A DNA stretch of 64,000 nt from Bacteroidetes bacterium UBA2475 (GTDB lineage Bacteria; Bacteroidota; Bacteroidia; B-17B0; Aurantibacillaceae), in assembly GCA_002342065.1 (NCBI GenBank), contig DDPF01000005.1, positions 62,001 to 126,000 on the forward strand. Reading direction: 5' to 3'. The position numbers and the translations under genes were made by a program. The notes under the pieces are model-generated. The model made no database searches. It was not told the origin of the DNA and worked only from the letters and a program-made list of their open reading frames with translations. This document shows, in pieces, positions 1 through 9,748 of the stretch (positions are counted from its first letter, which is position 1; each line of letters begins with the position of its first letter).

Positions 1-957
1 AAAGATCCGCAAACCTTTGTATTTACCATCACACCACCATTCTGGAAAACGATTTGGTTTTATACTATTTGCGCAGTTTTATTACTTGTAGGATTTTATT
101 TTTTTGTGAGATCGCGCGAGAAAAAATTACAAAGAGAAAAAACTATTCTCGAACAAAAGGTTGATCAGCGTACGCATCAGCTTAAACAAGCTTTTGATGA
201 GATAGGTACGAAAAATAAAGAAATTACAGATAGCATTAATTACGCCAGTAAGATTCAGGTAGCATTATTGCCTTCGAAGGAGGATATTAAACATTTGGCA
301 AAAGAGTACTTTATTTTATTTAAGCCAAAAGATATTGTAAGCGGTGATTTTTATTGGGCAGAACAAAAAAATGATAAATTTTATTTGGCTATTTGTGATA
401 GCACAGGTCACGGTGTGCCGGGTGCTTTTATGAGCCTTCTAAATTTAAATTTTATTAATGAAGCGGTTAACGAAAAAAATATTCAGCAGCCTAACAAGAT
501 ATTTAACTACGTAAGAAATGAATTGGTAAGTGGTATTAGTAAAGAAGGGCAGAGTGATGGATTTGACGGCACCCTTGTTTGTTTTGATAAGGGCAATAAT
601 AAATTCACTTATACCGCGGCAAATACAAAACCGATTTTAATAAGCAATAATACCATTAAAATTTTACCTGCCGATAAAATGCCTGTTGGTAAAGGTGAGA
701 AGGATGAATCATTTACCTTGCACGAAATTGATTATAAAGCCGGCGATATGTTGTATTTGTTTACAGATGGTTATGCCGATCAGTTTGGAGGAAGTAATGG
801 CAAAAAAATGAAATTCAAAAAGCTGGAAGAAATTGTTTTCTCTATTTATGAACTGCCAATGGCCGAACAATTAAAAATACTTGAGCAAAGATTTATAGAA
901 TGGAAAGGGTCGTTGGAACAAGTAGATGACGTTTGTCTTATTGGAATAAGATTATAA
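1..957 (+). CDS. Propeller/Y_Y_Y-type sensor with SpoIIE PP2C phosphatase domain (5' partial)
   Basis: The frame is open from base 1, so the gene enters from the left and the internal GTG at 106 is not its start. The first visible residues (TPPFWKTIWF) look like the end of a Y_Y_Y domain, which normally follows a periplasmic beta-propeller. Then come one membrane segment (about visible residues 17-36), a charged coiled coil (40-78) and a SpoIIE/PP2C Ser/Thr phosphatase domain to the end, with GDFYWA, CDSTGHGVPGAFMS and LFTDGYADQFGG. The protein is probably an inner-membrane sensor that dephosphorylates cytoplasmic partner proteins. Its phosphatase closely resembles the one ending at 21373. 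The missing N-terminal part would confirm the propeller. Confidence 0.85.
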   Translation, partial: KDPQTFVFTITPPFWKTIWFYTICAVLLLVGFYFFVRSREKKLQREKTILEQKVDQRTHQLKQAFDEIGTKNKEITDSINYASKIQVALLPSKEDIKHLAKEYFILFKPKDIVSGDFYWAEQKNDKFYLAICDSTGHGVPGAFMSLLNLNFINEAVNEKNIQQPNKIFNYVRNELVSGISKEGQSDGFDGTLVCFDKGNNKFTYTAANTKPILISNNTIKILPADKMPVGKGEKDESFTLHEIDYKAGDMLYLFTDGYADQFGGSNGKKMKFKKLEEIVFSIYELPMAEQLKILEQRFIEWKGSLEQVDDVCLIGIRL

Positions 958-977
958 AATATGATTTTTAAGTTTTG

Positions 978-2447
978 ATGGCTACCAAATTTTATAAATA
1001 CCTAAGTTTTACCCTTGCAGGTTTTTTTATATTATTTGTTCTCCTTATAATTATTCATAAGGCGCAGCTAATTTCTTTTACACACGACGAAGGTTATACT
1101 TACGGTCATTATGTTCATGAAAATTTTATGGATATTCTTTCATTAAAGGATGGTTTTACAAACAACCATATTTTAAATTCAATTTTAATGAAATACAGTG
1201 AGATGATCTTTGGAAGTTCTGAATTGGCGTTGAGATTACCTAATGTTCTGGCCGCTGTAATTTATTTATTCTATTGTTGTTTTTTATTTTACAAAAAAAT
1301 GCCGGTTTTAAGTTTGCTGTTCCTGGTTATTATGACTTCGAATACTTATTTACTTGACTTTTTTGGCTTGGCCCGTGGATATGGACTTTCAATAGCATTT
1401 ATGTTAATGAGCTTTTATCATTTATGCGCTTATTTTGATTTGAAAAAAAATAGAGATATTATTTTATTTAACCTCGCGGCAATTTTTGCCTTTTTAAGCA
1501 ACCTTACACTTCTTTATTTTTACATAGCCGCTCTTATTAGTTTTTATGTTTTAAGCTATATTCTGTTTAAAATAAAAGAGGAGCCAAGTGGAAATAATTT
1601 TATAACAAAAAAAACAAATAGAATTAATTTTATTTCAATCGTTTTATCTTCACTGGTATTATTTGAGCCTTTACGCCGCCTACTGAAAGGAAATATCCTT
1701 GATTTTGGTGGAAAAAATGGCTTTATTGAAGATACAATTTCTACTCTGATCTATGGATTATTCTATGAAATAGAACATACAATTACTGAAGTAGCAATTA
1801 TAAAACTACTTGTTGTTGGATTGTTTTTGTTTTTATTTGTTTTAATGTTATGGCACATAATAAGCAAGAACAAACACTTTATTTTGCGTTTTTCGCACTT
1901 TTTTCTTGCCTATATTATCCTGTTTTTATTGGTTATGTTTTCGGTTACCCAGCATGCAATTTTAGAAAGTGATTTTTTTACCGGTCGTTTTGCATTGTTT
2001 TTATATCCGCTTTTTATGCTCAACCTGGTGTTTTTTATCCATTATATATTTGAATCAGGATTAAAGACCGAAGGCTTTTCTTTAGCATGTATTATTGCCG
2101 GAGTATTATTTTGTTTGGTATTAAATAATATAAACTTTAAATATACAATTGATTGGAAATACGATGCCGGCACAAAAAATGCGATGGAAGCAATGGTTAA
2201 ATCGCATGCAAAACGTCCTACGGAAAGTGCAGAGCTTGGCATTAACTGGCTATTTGAGCCTACAACTAATTTTTACAAAGAAACATGGAAATTAGATTGG
2301 CTCAAGCAAACAACAAGAGATGGCATTCATAAAGAGTATGATTATTATTTTGCTTTTAATACAGATAGTATTTTCAATAATTTAAAAGACAAAACTGTTT
2401 TGTTCAGATCAAGCGATGCTAATTCAGTCCTGATGCGTAAAAATTAG
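978..2447 (+). CDS. GT-C (GT39/PMT-like) integral membrane glycosyltransferase
   Basis: A 489-residue protein with about ten hydrophobic segments. HDEG at residues 36-39, just after the first membrane helix, matches the extracytoplasmic Asp-Glu motif of GT-C glycosyltransferases that use polyprenyl-phosphate sugars. The stretch NNHILNSILMK and the ELALRLPNVL segment after it are also typical. The C-terminal 100 residues are soluble and would be periplasmic. I chose ATG 978 over the TTG directly before it. It follows the phosphatase by 20 bases and may be co-transcribed with it. The acceptor (lipid, glycan or protein) cannot be read from the sequence. Confidence 0.7.
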   Translation: MATKFYKYLSFTLAGFFILFVLLIIIHKAQLISFTHDEGYTYGHYVHENFMDILSLKDGFTNNHILNSILMKYSEMIFGSSELALRLPNVLAAVIYLFYCCFLFYKKMPVLSLLFLVIMTSNTYLLDFFGLARGYGLSIAFMLMSFYHLCAYFDLKKNRDIILFNLAAIFAFLSNLTLLYFYIAALISFYVLSYILFKIKEEPSGNNFITKKTNRINFISIVLSSLVLFEPLRRLLKGNILDFGGKNGFIEDTISTLIYGLFYEIEHTITEVAIIKLLVVGLFLFLFVLMLWHIISKNKHFILRFSHFFLAYIILFLLVMFSVTQHAILESDFFTGRFALFLYPLFMLNLVFFIHYIFESGLKTEGFSLACIIAGVLFCLVLNNINFKYTIDWKYDAGTKNAMEAMVKSHAKRPTESAELGINWLFEPTTNFYKETWKLDWLKQTTRDGIHKEYDYYFAFNTDSIFNNLKDKTVLFRSSDANSVLMRKN

Positions 2448-2450
2448 CTT

Positions 2451-3227
2451 TTATAGATCTTTATTTACACCGATTCCAAATAAAGAGAAATCATATTTTA
2501 CAGGATCTTTTGGATCAAATTGCCTTAAAACAGAAGTAATTTCCTCTACCGCTTGCCAGTCGTTTTGAGTACGTTTTAATAGACCTAAAGTGCGACTCAC
2601 ATTACCGGTGTGCACATCCAATGGCAGACAAAGATCTTGTGCTTTTATGTTTTTCCAGATCCCAAAATCTACACCTTTTTTATCTTCACGTATCATCCAT
2701 CGCAGGAACATGCACAATCTTTTAGCACTGGATTTTTGTATTGGATTTGAAATATGTTTTTCTGAACGCGAGAGATGTGTAGTATCTAAAAATAAATTTC
2801 TGAAACTAACAATATTGTATTTTAAATTTTGATCAAAAGGGTCTATCTTATTTTTGAAGGCCGCTTCTAAACCATTATAATTAGTGTAAATATTTTTTAG
2901 AGACTGCAAAAAGAAAATGCAATCCTTACCGTTAAAAGTACGGTGTACAAATTTTTCGAAAGGCTTTAATTCTTTTTTTGAATGGTCTAAAATAAATGCG
3001 TGCGGTGCATTATCCATCCAGGTCATTAATTTTGTTGCATTATTTATTATCGACTTCCGATTACCCCAGGCTATAGTAGCAGAAAGGAATGCTGCGATCT
3101 CTATATCTTCCTTTTTTGTGAATTGATGTGGAATGGAGATAGGATCATTCTCAATAAATGAACGGTTGTTATATTTTAAATAACGCTCATCTAAAAGGTC
3201 CTTAATATTTAAAAGATCTTTCTTCAT
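2451..3227 (-). CDS. TIGR02757 family protein (DUF2400)
   Basis: A 258-residue soluble protein matching the Bacteroidota TIGR02757/DUF2400 family: LLDERYLKYN at the N-terminus, SATIAWGNRKSI, FLRWMIREDKKGVDFGIW and LPLDVHTGNVSRTLGLL. The last motif resembles the end of helix-hairpin-helix DNA glycosylases, but the function is not established. It sits downstream of the MFS gene with start and stop sharing one base (TAATG at 3225-3229), so translation is probably coupled. It ends 3 bases from the convergent glycosyltransferase stop. Confidence 0.8.
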   Translation of the reverse strand: MKKDLLNIKDLLDERYLKYNNRSFIENDPISIPHQFTKKEDIEIAAFLSATIAWGNRKSIINNATKLMTWMDNAPHAFILDHSKKELKPFEKFVHRTFNGKDCIFFLQSLKNIYTNYNGLEAAFKNKIDPFDQNLKYNIVSFRNLFLDTTHLSRSEKHISNPIQKSSAKRLCMFLRWMIREDKKGVDFGIWKNIKAQDLCLPLDVHTGNVSRTLGLLKRTQNDWQAVEEITSVLRQFDPKDPVKYDFSLFGIGVNKDL

Positions 3228-4483
3228 TACTGAAGCCTGTTAATATCTAGCTTTTTAAGCTTAGGGTTAATTTTATTAATTACACCAACAACTAAAATAG
3301 TTAGGCCGCCACCAACAATAATAGAAGGTACTAAGCCAAAAAGTTTAGCAGTTGCACCGCTTTCAAAAGCGCCTATCTCGTTACTGCTGCCAATAAATAC
3401 GCTGTTAATGGCGCTCACTCTGCCGCGCATATTATCGGGTGTTGACAGTTGCAAAATACTATGCCGTACAACAACGCTTACGTTATCAAAAGCGCCAGTA
3501 AAAAATAACATTGCAAATGCCATCCAATATGTTGTGCTTAATGCAAATAAAATGGTAAAAACACCAAAAGCAATTACCGACCAGATCAAAGCAAGCCCGG
3601 CTTTTTTAGCAGGAGGGTATACCGCCATTACAAATGCCATTGCAAGGGCACCAATGGCAGGAGCAGTTCTAAGTAAGCCATAAACTTCGGGACCCAAATG
3701 AAGGACCTTATCAGTAAACGCAGGAATTAAAGCAACCGCACCACCAAATAAAACCGCAAACAGATCTAATGATAAAGCACTAAGCACCATTTTATTTTTA
3801 AATACAAAGTTCAATCCAACTTTCATACCTTCTAAAACAGATTCTTTTTTATCTTGTTTTTCGGGCGCGCCTTTGTTGTTAATTCGCCAAATGTAGAAGA
3901 GGGCCAACAAGAATAAAACAACTTCAATTAAATGGCACAATCTGGCGTTATTGCTAAAGCCGTAAACCAGCCCGGCAATAACAGGTCCAAGTATAGCGCC
4001 GGTGTGCCAGGCAGTACTGTTCCATGTAGCAGAGTGGGTATAGAATTGTCTGGGTACTATCTGGCTCATGTATGGTTGTAACGATGCTGCAAGGAATGAT
4101 CTTATAATTCCAAAAAGAAAAACAATAGCAAAAAGCGCTATAATGCCTGTGTTCTTAAAGAGTAAAACAAGAGGCTCAACGTTTAAATAAAGCAGCAAGG
4201 CACCTATCAATAATGCAATTACACCAAGTAGAATAATGCGTTTCCTGTAAAAATTATCAGATACGTGTCCGCTAAAAAAAGAAGTAATTACAAAGGGCAC
4301 AGCTTCGGTTAAACCTATTAGCCCTAATACTATCTCTTCTTTTGAGTATTCGTAGTATACCTGCAGGTAAATGGTACTAAACTGCATCTGAATAGCCAGG
4401 GTCATAAAAAACCTGGCCATCACAAACAAGCGAAATTCCTTTATTTTGAAAATTTGAAGAGATTCGGTTTTTAGAAGAGCCAT
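3227..4483 (-). CDS. MFS transporter (EntS/MFS_3-like exporter)
   Basis: A 418-residue protein with about 12 hydrophobic helices. The start (ESLQIFKIKEFRLFVMARF), the loop SDNFYRKRIILLG after helix 2 and FTGAFDNVSVVVRHSILQ followed by PDNMRGRVSAIN are characteristic of the MFS_3/EntS group of siderophore and drug exporters. The substrate is unknown. It is the first gene of a two-gene unit with the TIGR02757 protein. A TAATTTTG box lies 10-18 bases upstream of the ATG (4494-4501) and could be the -7 element. Confidence 0.85.
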   Translation of the reverse strand: MALLKTESLQIFKIKEFRLFVMARFFMTLAIQMQFSTIYLQVYYEYSKEEIVLGLIGLTEAVPFVITSFFSGHVSDNFYRKRIILLGVIALLIGALLLYLNVEPLVLLFKNTGIIALFAIVFLFGIIRSFLAASLQPYMSQIVPRQFYTHSATWNSTAWHTGAILGPVIAGLVYGFSNNARLCHLIEVVLFLLALFYIWRINNKGAPEKQDKKESVLEGMKVGLNFVFKNKMVLSALSLDLFAVLFGGAVALIPAFTDKVLHLGPEVYGLLRTAPAIGALAMAFVMAVYPPAKKAGLALIWSVIAFGVFTILFALSTTYWMAFAMLFFTGAFDNVSVVVRHSILQLSTPDNMRGRVSAINSVFIGSSNEIGAFESGATAKLFGLVPSIIVGGGLTILVVGVINKINPKLKKLDINRLQ

Positions 4484-4570
4484 AAATTATGTTCAAAATT
4501 AGTGAAGAATTTTAACAGTTTCTAATAATTGGGCATTGTAATGAGAATCAATTTTGTATTTTAGCGTTCC

Positions 4571-5269
4571 GTGGAAAATAGCGTAAAACACTTAACACTA
4601 AAATCTTTATCAGAGGATGATCGCCCGAGAGAAAAACTGGCAACTCTTGGCCGGCAAAATTTAAGCGATGCCGAACTAATAGCTATTATTTTAGGTTCCG
4701 GAAATAAAAATGAAACGGCTGTGCAATTGGCGCAACGCATGTTAGCCGAGAATAAAAATAATATTAACCAACTTGCTAAGTTGAGTTTAGCTGAACTCAA
4801 AAAATTTAAAGGAGTAGGAGAAGCAAAGGCTGTTACTATTGCCGCAGCATTTGAATTAGCGCGCAGAAGAACAGATACCGAAACAACACAAAAAGTAAAG
4901 ATAACATCAAGCGCAGTGGCTTACCAGATCTTACAAAAACGGTTAAGCGATCTGCCGCACGAAGAATTTTGGGTATTGATATTGAACAGGGCTAACCAGG
5001 TTATTAAAGAAGAGAATTTAAGTAAGGGTGGCATATCCGGAACTGTTGTGGATATACGTTTGATATGCAAAGCAGCGATTGAGAATAATGCAAGCGGCAT
5101 AGTTATTGCGCATAATCATCCCAGTGGACAATTAACACCAAGCGAACAGGATAAAAGCATTACAAATAAATTAAAAGAAGCATTAAAGACATTTGAGATA
5201 CCATTGTTAGATCATTTGATAATTGGAGATCAGAAGTATTTAAGTTTTGCAGATGAAGGACTATTGTGA
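4571..5269 (+). CDS. radC: RadC family JAB/MPN+ domain protein
   Basis: At 232 residues this is the usual RadC length. An N-terminal helix-hairpin-helix part (LSDAELIAIILGSG, then LKKFKGVGEAKAVTI) is followed by the MPN+ domain with the JAMM zinc motif: His181-x-His183-Pro-Ser-Gly and Asp194. The fold predicts a metal-dependent isopeptidase or nuclease-like enzyme. The old link to DNA repair is doubtful. GTG at 4571 is the first possible start, since an in-frame TAG lies three codons upstream. Confidence 0.92.
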   Translation: MENSVKHLTLKSLSEDDRPREKLATLGRQNLSDAELIAIILGSGNKNETAVQLAQRMLAENKNNINQLAKLSLAELKKFKGVGEAKAVTIAAAFELARRRTDTETTQKVKITSSAVAYQILQKRLSDLPHEEFWVLILNRANQVIKEENLSKGGISGTVVDIRLICKAAIENNASGIVIAHNHPSGQLTPSEQDKSITNKLKEALKTFEIPLLDHLIIGDQKYLSFADEGLL

Positions 5270-5331
5270 AGATATAAAAGACAAAGGACGCAGGATGCAA
5301 GACAACATGTTGGATATAAAAAGAAATTTAG

Positions 5332-6480
5332 ATGATAAAGATAGTTACAATTATTGGTGCCAGGCCGCAGATCATTAAAGCAGCGGCTTTGAGCAGGGCA
5401 ATAAAAAATAAATATAGTGGGCAGATAAAAGAAATTATCGTTCACACAGGACAACATTACGATGCTAATATGAGTCAGGTATTTTTTGATGAACTTGGAA
5501 TTCCAATGCCGGATCATAATTTAAATGTTGGGAGCGGTGGTCATGGAAATCAGACTGCTACAATGATCACAGGTATTGAAGATATATTGCTAAAAGAAAA
5601 GCCAAATGGTATTGTATTATATGGCGATACAAATTCAACTTTAGCCGGCGCGTTAGCAGCTATAAAAATTCATGTGCCCATTATACATATTGAAGCAGGT
5701 TTGCGTTCTTACAATAAAGCAATGCCTGAAGAGATCAACCGCATTATGTGCGATCATGTAAGTTCTTTTTTATTCTCTCCAACAAAAACCGGAGTAACTA
5801 ATTTAATAAAAGAAGGATTTAATGTTCGCAACATCCCACCCTTCAATGCCAATAACCCCAAGGTGTATCACTGTGGCGATGTAATGTACGATAACAGTCT
5901 TTATTTTAGTGAAGTTGCAGAAAGCAAAACAACAATTCTTGCTAAATTAAAACTTCAAAAAAATAATTTTATTTTAGCTACTATTCATCGTAATAATAAT
6001 ACAGATGAACCAAAACGTTTAAATGCATTATTTAAAACTTTAAATGATATTTCAAAAGAAAATAAGTTAGATGTAGTGTTACCGCTGCATCCACGTACAG
6101 CAAAGTTGTTGGAAACGAATCTTACCAAAGAATTATACGCAGATGTAAGAGCTAACATACAATTTAAAATTACCGAACCTGCTTCTTTTTTAGAAATGGT
6201 GGCACTTGAAAAAAATTGCAAATTGGTAATGACAGATAGTGGCGGCGTACAAAAAGAAGCATTTTATTTTGAGAAGACCTGTGTTATTTTACGTCCCGAA
6301 ACAGAGTGGGTGGAGTTGGTAGAAAATGATGTAGCTATTATTGCCGATGCTAATGAAGAAAAAATTAAAAAAGCTTTTGAGATATTAAGCACAAAAAAAG
6401 ATCTTAAATTTCCTAAACTTTATGGCGATGGTAACGCGGCAGAATTTATTTGTGGCGAAATAATTAAATATTTGCTTTAA
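5332..6480 (+). CDS. wecB: UDP-N-acetylglucosamine 2-epimerase (non-hydrolysing)
   Basis: A 382-residue cytoplasmic enzyme that interconverts UDP-GlcNAc and UDP-ManNAc for surface polysaccharide synthesis. Family signatures are GARPQIIKAAAL, VHTGQHYD, LYGDTNSTLAG, HIEAGLRSYNKAMPEEINR, TIHRNNNTDEP and TDSGGVQKEAFYF, in the expected order with catalytic residues kept. No other capsule or O-antigen gene lies beside it; the nearest glycosylation gene is the GT-C enzyme at 978. Confidence 0.93.
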   Translation: MIKIVTIIGARPQIIKAAALSRAIKNKYSGQIKEIIVHTGQHYDANMSQVFFDELGIPMPDHNLNVGSGGHGNQTATMITGIEDILLKEKPNGIVLYGDTNSTLAGALAAIKIHVPIIHIEAGLRSYNKAMPEEINRIMCDHVSSFLFSPTKTGVTNLIKEGFNVRNIPPFNANNPKVYHCGDVMYDNSLYFSEVAESKTTILAKLKLQKNNFILATIHRNNNTDEPKRLNALFKTLNDISKENKLDVVLPLHPRTAKLLETNLTKELYADVRANIQFKITEPASFLEMVALEKNCKLVMTDSGGVQKEAFYFEKTCVILRPETEWVELVENDVAIIADANEEKIKKAFEILSTKKDLKFPKLYGDGNAAEFICGEIIKYLL

Positions 6481-6484
6481 GTTT

Positions 6485-7246
6485 TTGAAAATAAAATTTA
6501 AAATAATCATACTCACGTTTATCTTAAGTTTATTAAGTCTTAACACTGTATTTGCTCAAAAAACAAAACATAAAACAAAATCGTTTGCTGTAACAAATAA
6601 AGAAAAAGATAACAGACCTACGCGTACAAAATCGGGTGCTATAAAAAGAAAAGGTTCTGATAAGTATTGGATGATAGGCATTGGTGGCAATGTTGTAGAT
6701 GATGATGGCAGTCCATTTAAAAAGTTGTTTAATGTTCTTCCAAGATGGAACGTTAGGCCATACCCAACAAGGTTAACGGTAGAGCGTTCTTTGAGTCATA
6801 CTTTTAGTGTGGAGGGCGCTTTTAATTTTAATACTTACAAACCAAATAAGATCATTAATAACGAAGTTGGGAGGGCTGGGATATTTCTCTCGCTCGATCT
6901 CAATTTTAAGAATGATTTTAATAAATTGTTTAATTCAGAAGGTTGGTTTAATCCATACATTATTTATGGATTAGGAGGAACTTTCAGAACCGTAAGGAGT
7001 TTACCAATTGGTGCTAATGCAAATATTGGCTTTGGTTTTAATATTTGGTTATCGCGCGTTATTGGGATCAACTTTCAAAGCGTTGCCAAGTTTGCTGCCA
7101 GCAGAAGATTCCCGCGAAGTTCTGCTAATTATTTACAACACTCTGCAGGTCTTGTTTTCAAAATACAAAAAGGCGGAAAAAATCCATTTATCAAACCAAG
7201 ATACAAGTGGATCCACAGAGATAATATTGGAAGGGAAAGGACCTGA
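6485..7246 (+). CDS. Secreted protein, outer-membrane beta-barrel candidate
   Basis: A 253-residue protein with a clear signal peptide (hydrophobic residues 5-20, cleavage after VFAQ), a short Lys/Thr-rich linker, then alternating polar/aromatic strands (LTVERSLSHTFSVEGAFNF, FNPYIIYGLGGTF, IGFGFNIWLSRVIGINFQ) that suggest an eight-stranded OmpA-like barrel. The start is a TTG four bases after the wecB stop, so it is probably translated from the same message. I recognise no named family. Confidence 0.65.
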   Translation: MKIKFKIIILTFILSLLSLNTVFAQKTKHKTKSFAVTNKEKDNRPTRTKSGAIKRKGSDKYWMIGIGGNVVDDDGSPFKKLFNVLPRWNVRPYPTRLTVERSLSHTFSVEGAFNFNTYKPNKIINNEVGRAGIFLSLDLNFKNDFNKLFNSEGWFNPYIIYGLGGTFRTVRSLPIGANANIGFGFNIWLSRVIGINFQSVAKFAASRRFPRSSANYLQHSAGLVFKIQKGGKNPFIKPRYKWIHRDNIGRERT

Positions 7247-7268
7247 TAAATTTTATTTCACAAAAAAA

Positions 7269-7421
7269 CTATTTACTATGAATAGTTGTTTTAGCCGCAA
7301 AAGTAGAAGGCGTTAATGAGTATACTTTATCAAGCACAACTAATAAAATACAAAGTACAATAAAGGCAATAACTTTTTTAATTGAAGTGCTTCTATTTCT
7401 TTTTAATGCAATTTCGGTCAT
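7269..7421 (-). CDS. Possible small membrane protein (50 aa)
   Basis: This ATG-to-TAG frame in the otherwise empty 344-base gap 7247-7590 encodes 50 residues: a positively charged start (MTEIALKRNRSTSIKK), one hydrophobic helix (VIAFIVLCILLVVL) and a short polar tail. That is the classic shape of a single-pass small protein, with positive residues on the cytoplasmic side. No homologue is recognised, and chance cannot be excluded for an ORF this short. The rest of the gap holds the pnp terminator. Confidence 0.35.
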   Translation of the reverse strand: MTEIALKRNRSTSIKKVIAFIVLCILLVVLDKVYSLTPSTFAAKTTIHSK

Positions 7422-7534
7422 CTTACTAACTAATACGCAAGTCACTGTAAATTGGTTGGGTAAAGGCTTTTCAACAGTAAATGAACATCTAAACTGTTTA
7501 GATTAACTCAAATTGTTAATTCAAATATGATTTT

Positions 7535-7571
7535 AACAAAAAACCCCGACTCAAAAGTGAGATCGGGGTTT
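7535..7571 (-). terminator. Rho-independent terminator of pnp
   Basis: A nine-base stem (AAACCCCGA at 7541-7549 with TCGGGGTTT at 7563-7571), extended by CTC/GAG, is followed on the minus strand by a run of T. It lies just after the pnp stop. Confidence 0.85.
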
Positions 7572-7590
7572 AATTTATTATTTATAAATC

Positions 7591-9732
7591 TTAAGCTTCT
7601 TTCTTTTCTACCATACCTTCAGGTTTTGGTAAAAGAACTTTACGGCTTAATTTTATTTTCTTTGTTTTAGGATCGTCGCCAACATATTTTACTTCAATAA
7701 CATCACCTTCTTTTAAAACACCTTCTAAAGTATCAATACGTTTCCAATCGTACTCGCTAATGTGTAATAAACCATCTTTACCCGGCATTATCTCAACAAA
7801 AGCACCGTAAGGCATAATTGTTTTTACTTTAGCCTGATAGATGTCGCCAACTTCGGGAACCGTTACAATGCCTTTAACACGCATTTTAGCTGCGGTAACA
7901 TCAGTAAGGTTAGTTCCAAAAATTTCAACGATACCATTTTTACCATCTTCGGTAATTACAATAGTAGTGTTGGTTGCTTTTTGCATTTCCTGGATCACTT
8001 TTCCTCCTGGTCCTATAATTGCGCCAATAAATTCGCCTGCAATTACAATTCTTTCAAAACGAGGTGCATGTTCTTTGTAATCTGCACGTGGTTTATCTAA
8101 TGCTTTTAGCATTTCGTTCATAATGTGTAAACGTCCAACCTTAGCTTGTTCCATGGCTTTTTCCATTACTTCGTATGGTAGACCATTTACTTTAAGATCC
8201 ATTTGCACGGCAGTAATTCCATTTACGGTACCACAAACTTTAAAATCCATATCACCTAAATGATCTTCATCGCCTAGGATATCTGATAAAATCGCGTAAG
8301 CACCTTTTTCATCTGTAATTAATCCCATTGCAATACCTGCAACTGGGTTAGCAATTTTTACACCTGCATCCATTAAAGCTAATGTGCCTGCACAAACAGT
8401 TGCCATACTTGACGAACCATTACTTTCTAAAATATCACTAACAACACGAATGGTGTAACCTGTATCCATTGGTACCACTTTTTTCAAAGCGCGTAATGCT
8501 AAATTACCATGTCCAACTTCTCTACGGCCAACACCACGGTTTGGTTTTGCTTCACCGGTACTAAAGCCCGGGAAATTATAATGTAAAATAAAAGTTTCTT
8601 CGCCGCTGTTAAAAGCACCGTCAATTCTTAATTTATCTAACGGTGTACCTAAAGTTACTGTAGTCAACGATTGCGTCTCACCACGTGTAAACACAGCGCT
8701 ACCGTGTGGAGTAGGTAAGTAACCAACTTCAGCCCAGATAGGACGAATGTCAGTTGTTTTACGACCATCTATACGTACTTTCTCATCTATCGCTAAACGA
8801 CGAACAGCAACGTATTCTACTTCGTGATAATATTTATTTATTAAAGACTCTTTTTCTTTTAACTCTTCTGGAGAATATTGTTTTTTAAACTCTTCTAAAG
8901 GCGCTTTGAAATTTGCTTTACGATTATTTTTATTCGGATCTAATTTTTTAGCAGCAGCATAAACAGCATCGTAAGTTTCTTTCATTACTTTTGCTTTTAA
9001 GTCTGCATCATTAGTCTCGTGATTGTATTCGCGTTTAGGTTTTAAACCTGCTTTCGCTGCAAAATCATTAACCGCTTTAATTTGAATTTTAATAGCTTCG
9101 TGTGCAAATTTAATTGCCTCAAGCATTTCTGCTTCGCTAACTTCTTTCATTTCACCTTCAACCATTGCTATATCTGTAGCAGATGCGGCAACGATCATTT
9201 CTAAAGTATTACCAACTAATTGTGATTTTGTTGGATTGATAACTAATTTACCATCGATCTTAGCAACACGCACTTCGCTTATTGGTCCGTTAAATGGAAT
9301 ATCACTTACTGCAATTGCAGCAGAGGCAGCTAAGCCTACTAAAGCATCTGGTAAATTTTCTTTGTCAGAAGAAATTAATGATAACATTAATTGTGTATCG
9401 GCATGATAATCTTCAGGAAATTGTGGACGTAAAGCACGGTCAACAATTCTTGAAATTAAAACTTCATAATCAGATAATTTTGCTTCGCGTTTAAAAAATC
9501 CTCCAGGGAATCGACCTGTAGAGGCATATTTTTCCTGGTAATCAACTGTTAAGGGTAAAAAATCTACTCCTTCTTTTGCGTCTTTGTTACTTACAATTGT
9601 AGCTAAGATCATGGTATCGCCAAATCTTAATACTACCGATCCATCAGCTTGTTTAGCTAATTTTCCTGTTTCTAATGATATCATACGACCATCGCCGATA
9701 TCAAATGTGTGTGTTGTTCCTATTTGTGACAT
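7591..9732 (-). CDS. pnp: Polynucleotide phosphorylase
   Basis: A 713-residue 3'-to-5' phosphorolytic exoribonuclease. Two RNase PH-like domains are visible: residues ~10-140 with GRFPGGFFKREAK, and ~325-540 with FTRGETQSLTTVTLG and the phosphate-binding ESNGSSSMATVCAG. They are followed by a KH domain (GAIIGPGGKVIQEMQ) and an S1 domain (YGAFVEIMPGKDGLLHISE). It forms a trimer and degrades mRNA. It follows rpsO as in many bacteria, but an rpsO terminator lies between them, so pnp depends on read-through or its own promoter. A hairpin sits in its leader. Confidence 0.97.
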   Translation of the reverse strand: MSQIGTTHTFDIGDGRMISLETGKLAKQADGSVVLRFGDTMILATIVSNKDAKEGVDFLPLTVDYQEKYASTGRFPGGFFKREAKLSDYEVLISRIVDRALRPQFPEDYHADTQLMLSLISSDKENLPDALVGLAASAAIAVSDIPFNGPISEVRVAKIDGKLVINPTKSQLVGNTLEMIVAASATDIAMVEGEMKEVSEAEMLEAIKFAHEAIKIQIKAVNDFAAKAGLKPKREYNHETNDADLKAKVMKETYDAVYAAAKKLDPNKNNRKANFKAPLEEFKKQYSPEELKEKESLINKYYHEVEYVAVRRLAIDEKVRIDGRKTTDIRPIWAEVGYLPTPHGSAVFTRGETQSLTTVTLGTPLDKLRIDGAFNSGEETFILHYNFPGFSTGEAKPNRGVGRREVGHGNLALRALKKVVPMDTGYTIRVVSDILESNGSSSMATVCAGTLALMDAGVKIANPVAGIAMGLITDEKGAYAILSDILGDEDHLGDMDFKVCGTVNGITAVQMDLKVNGLPYEVMEKAMEQAKVGRLHIMNEMLKALDKPRADYKEHAPRFERIVIAGEFIGAIIGPGGKVIQEMQKATNTTIVITEDGKNGIVEIFGTNLTDVTAAKMRVKGIVTVPEVGDIYQAKVKTIMPYGAFVEIMPGKDGLLHISEYDWKRIDTLEGVLKEGDVIEVKYVGDDPKTKKIKLSRKVLLPKPEGMVEKKEA

Positions 9733-9748
9733 ATTTATTTGGTTTTGT

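Noticed and set aside
7008..7316. 102-residue plus-strand frame overlapping the barrel gene
   Set aside because: Mostly inside the 6485-7246 gene in another frame; no start site or family.
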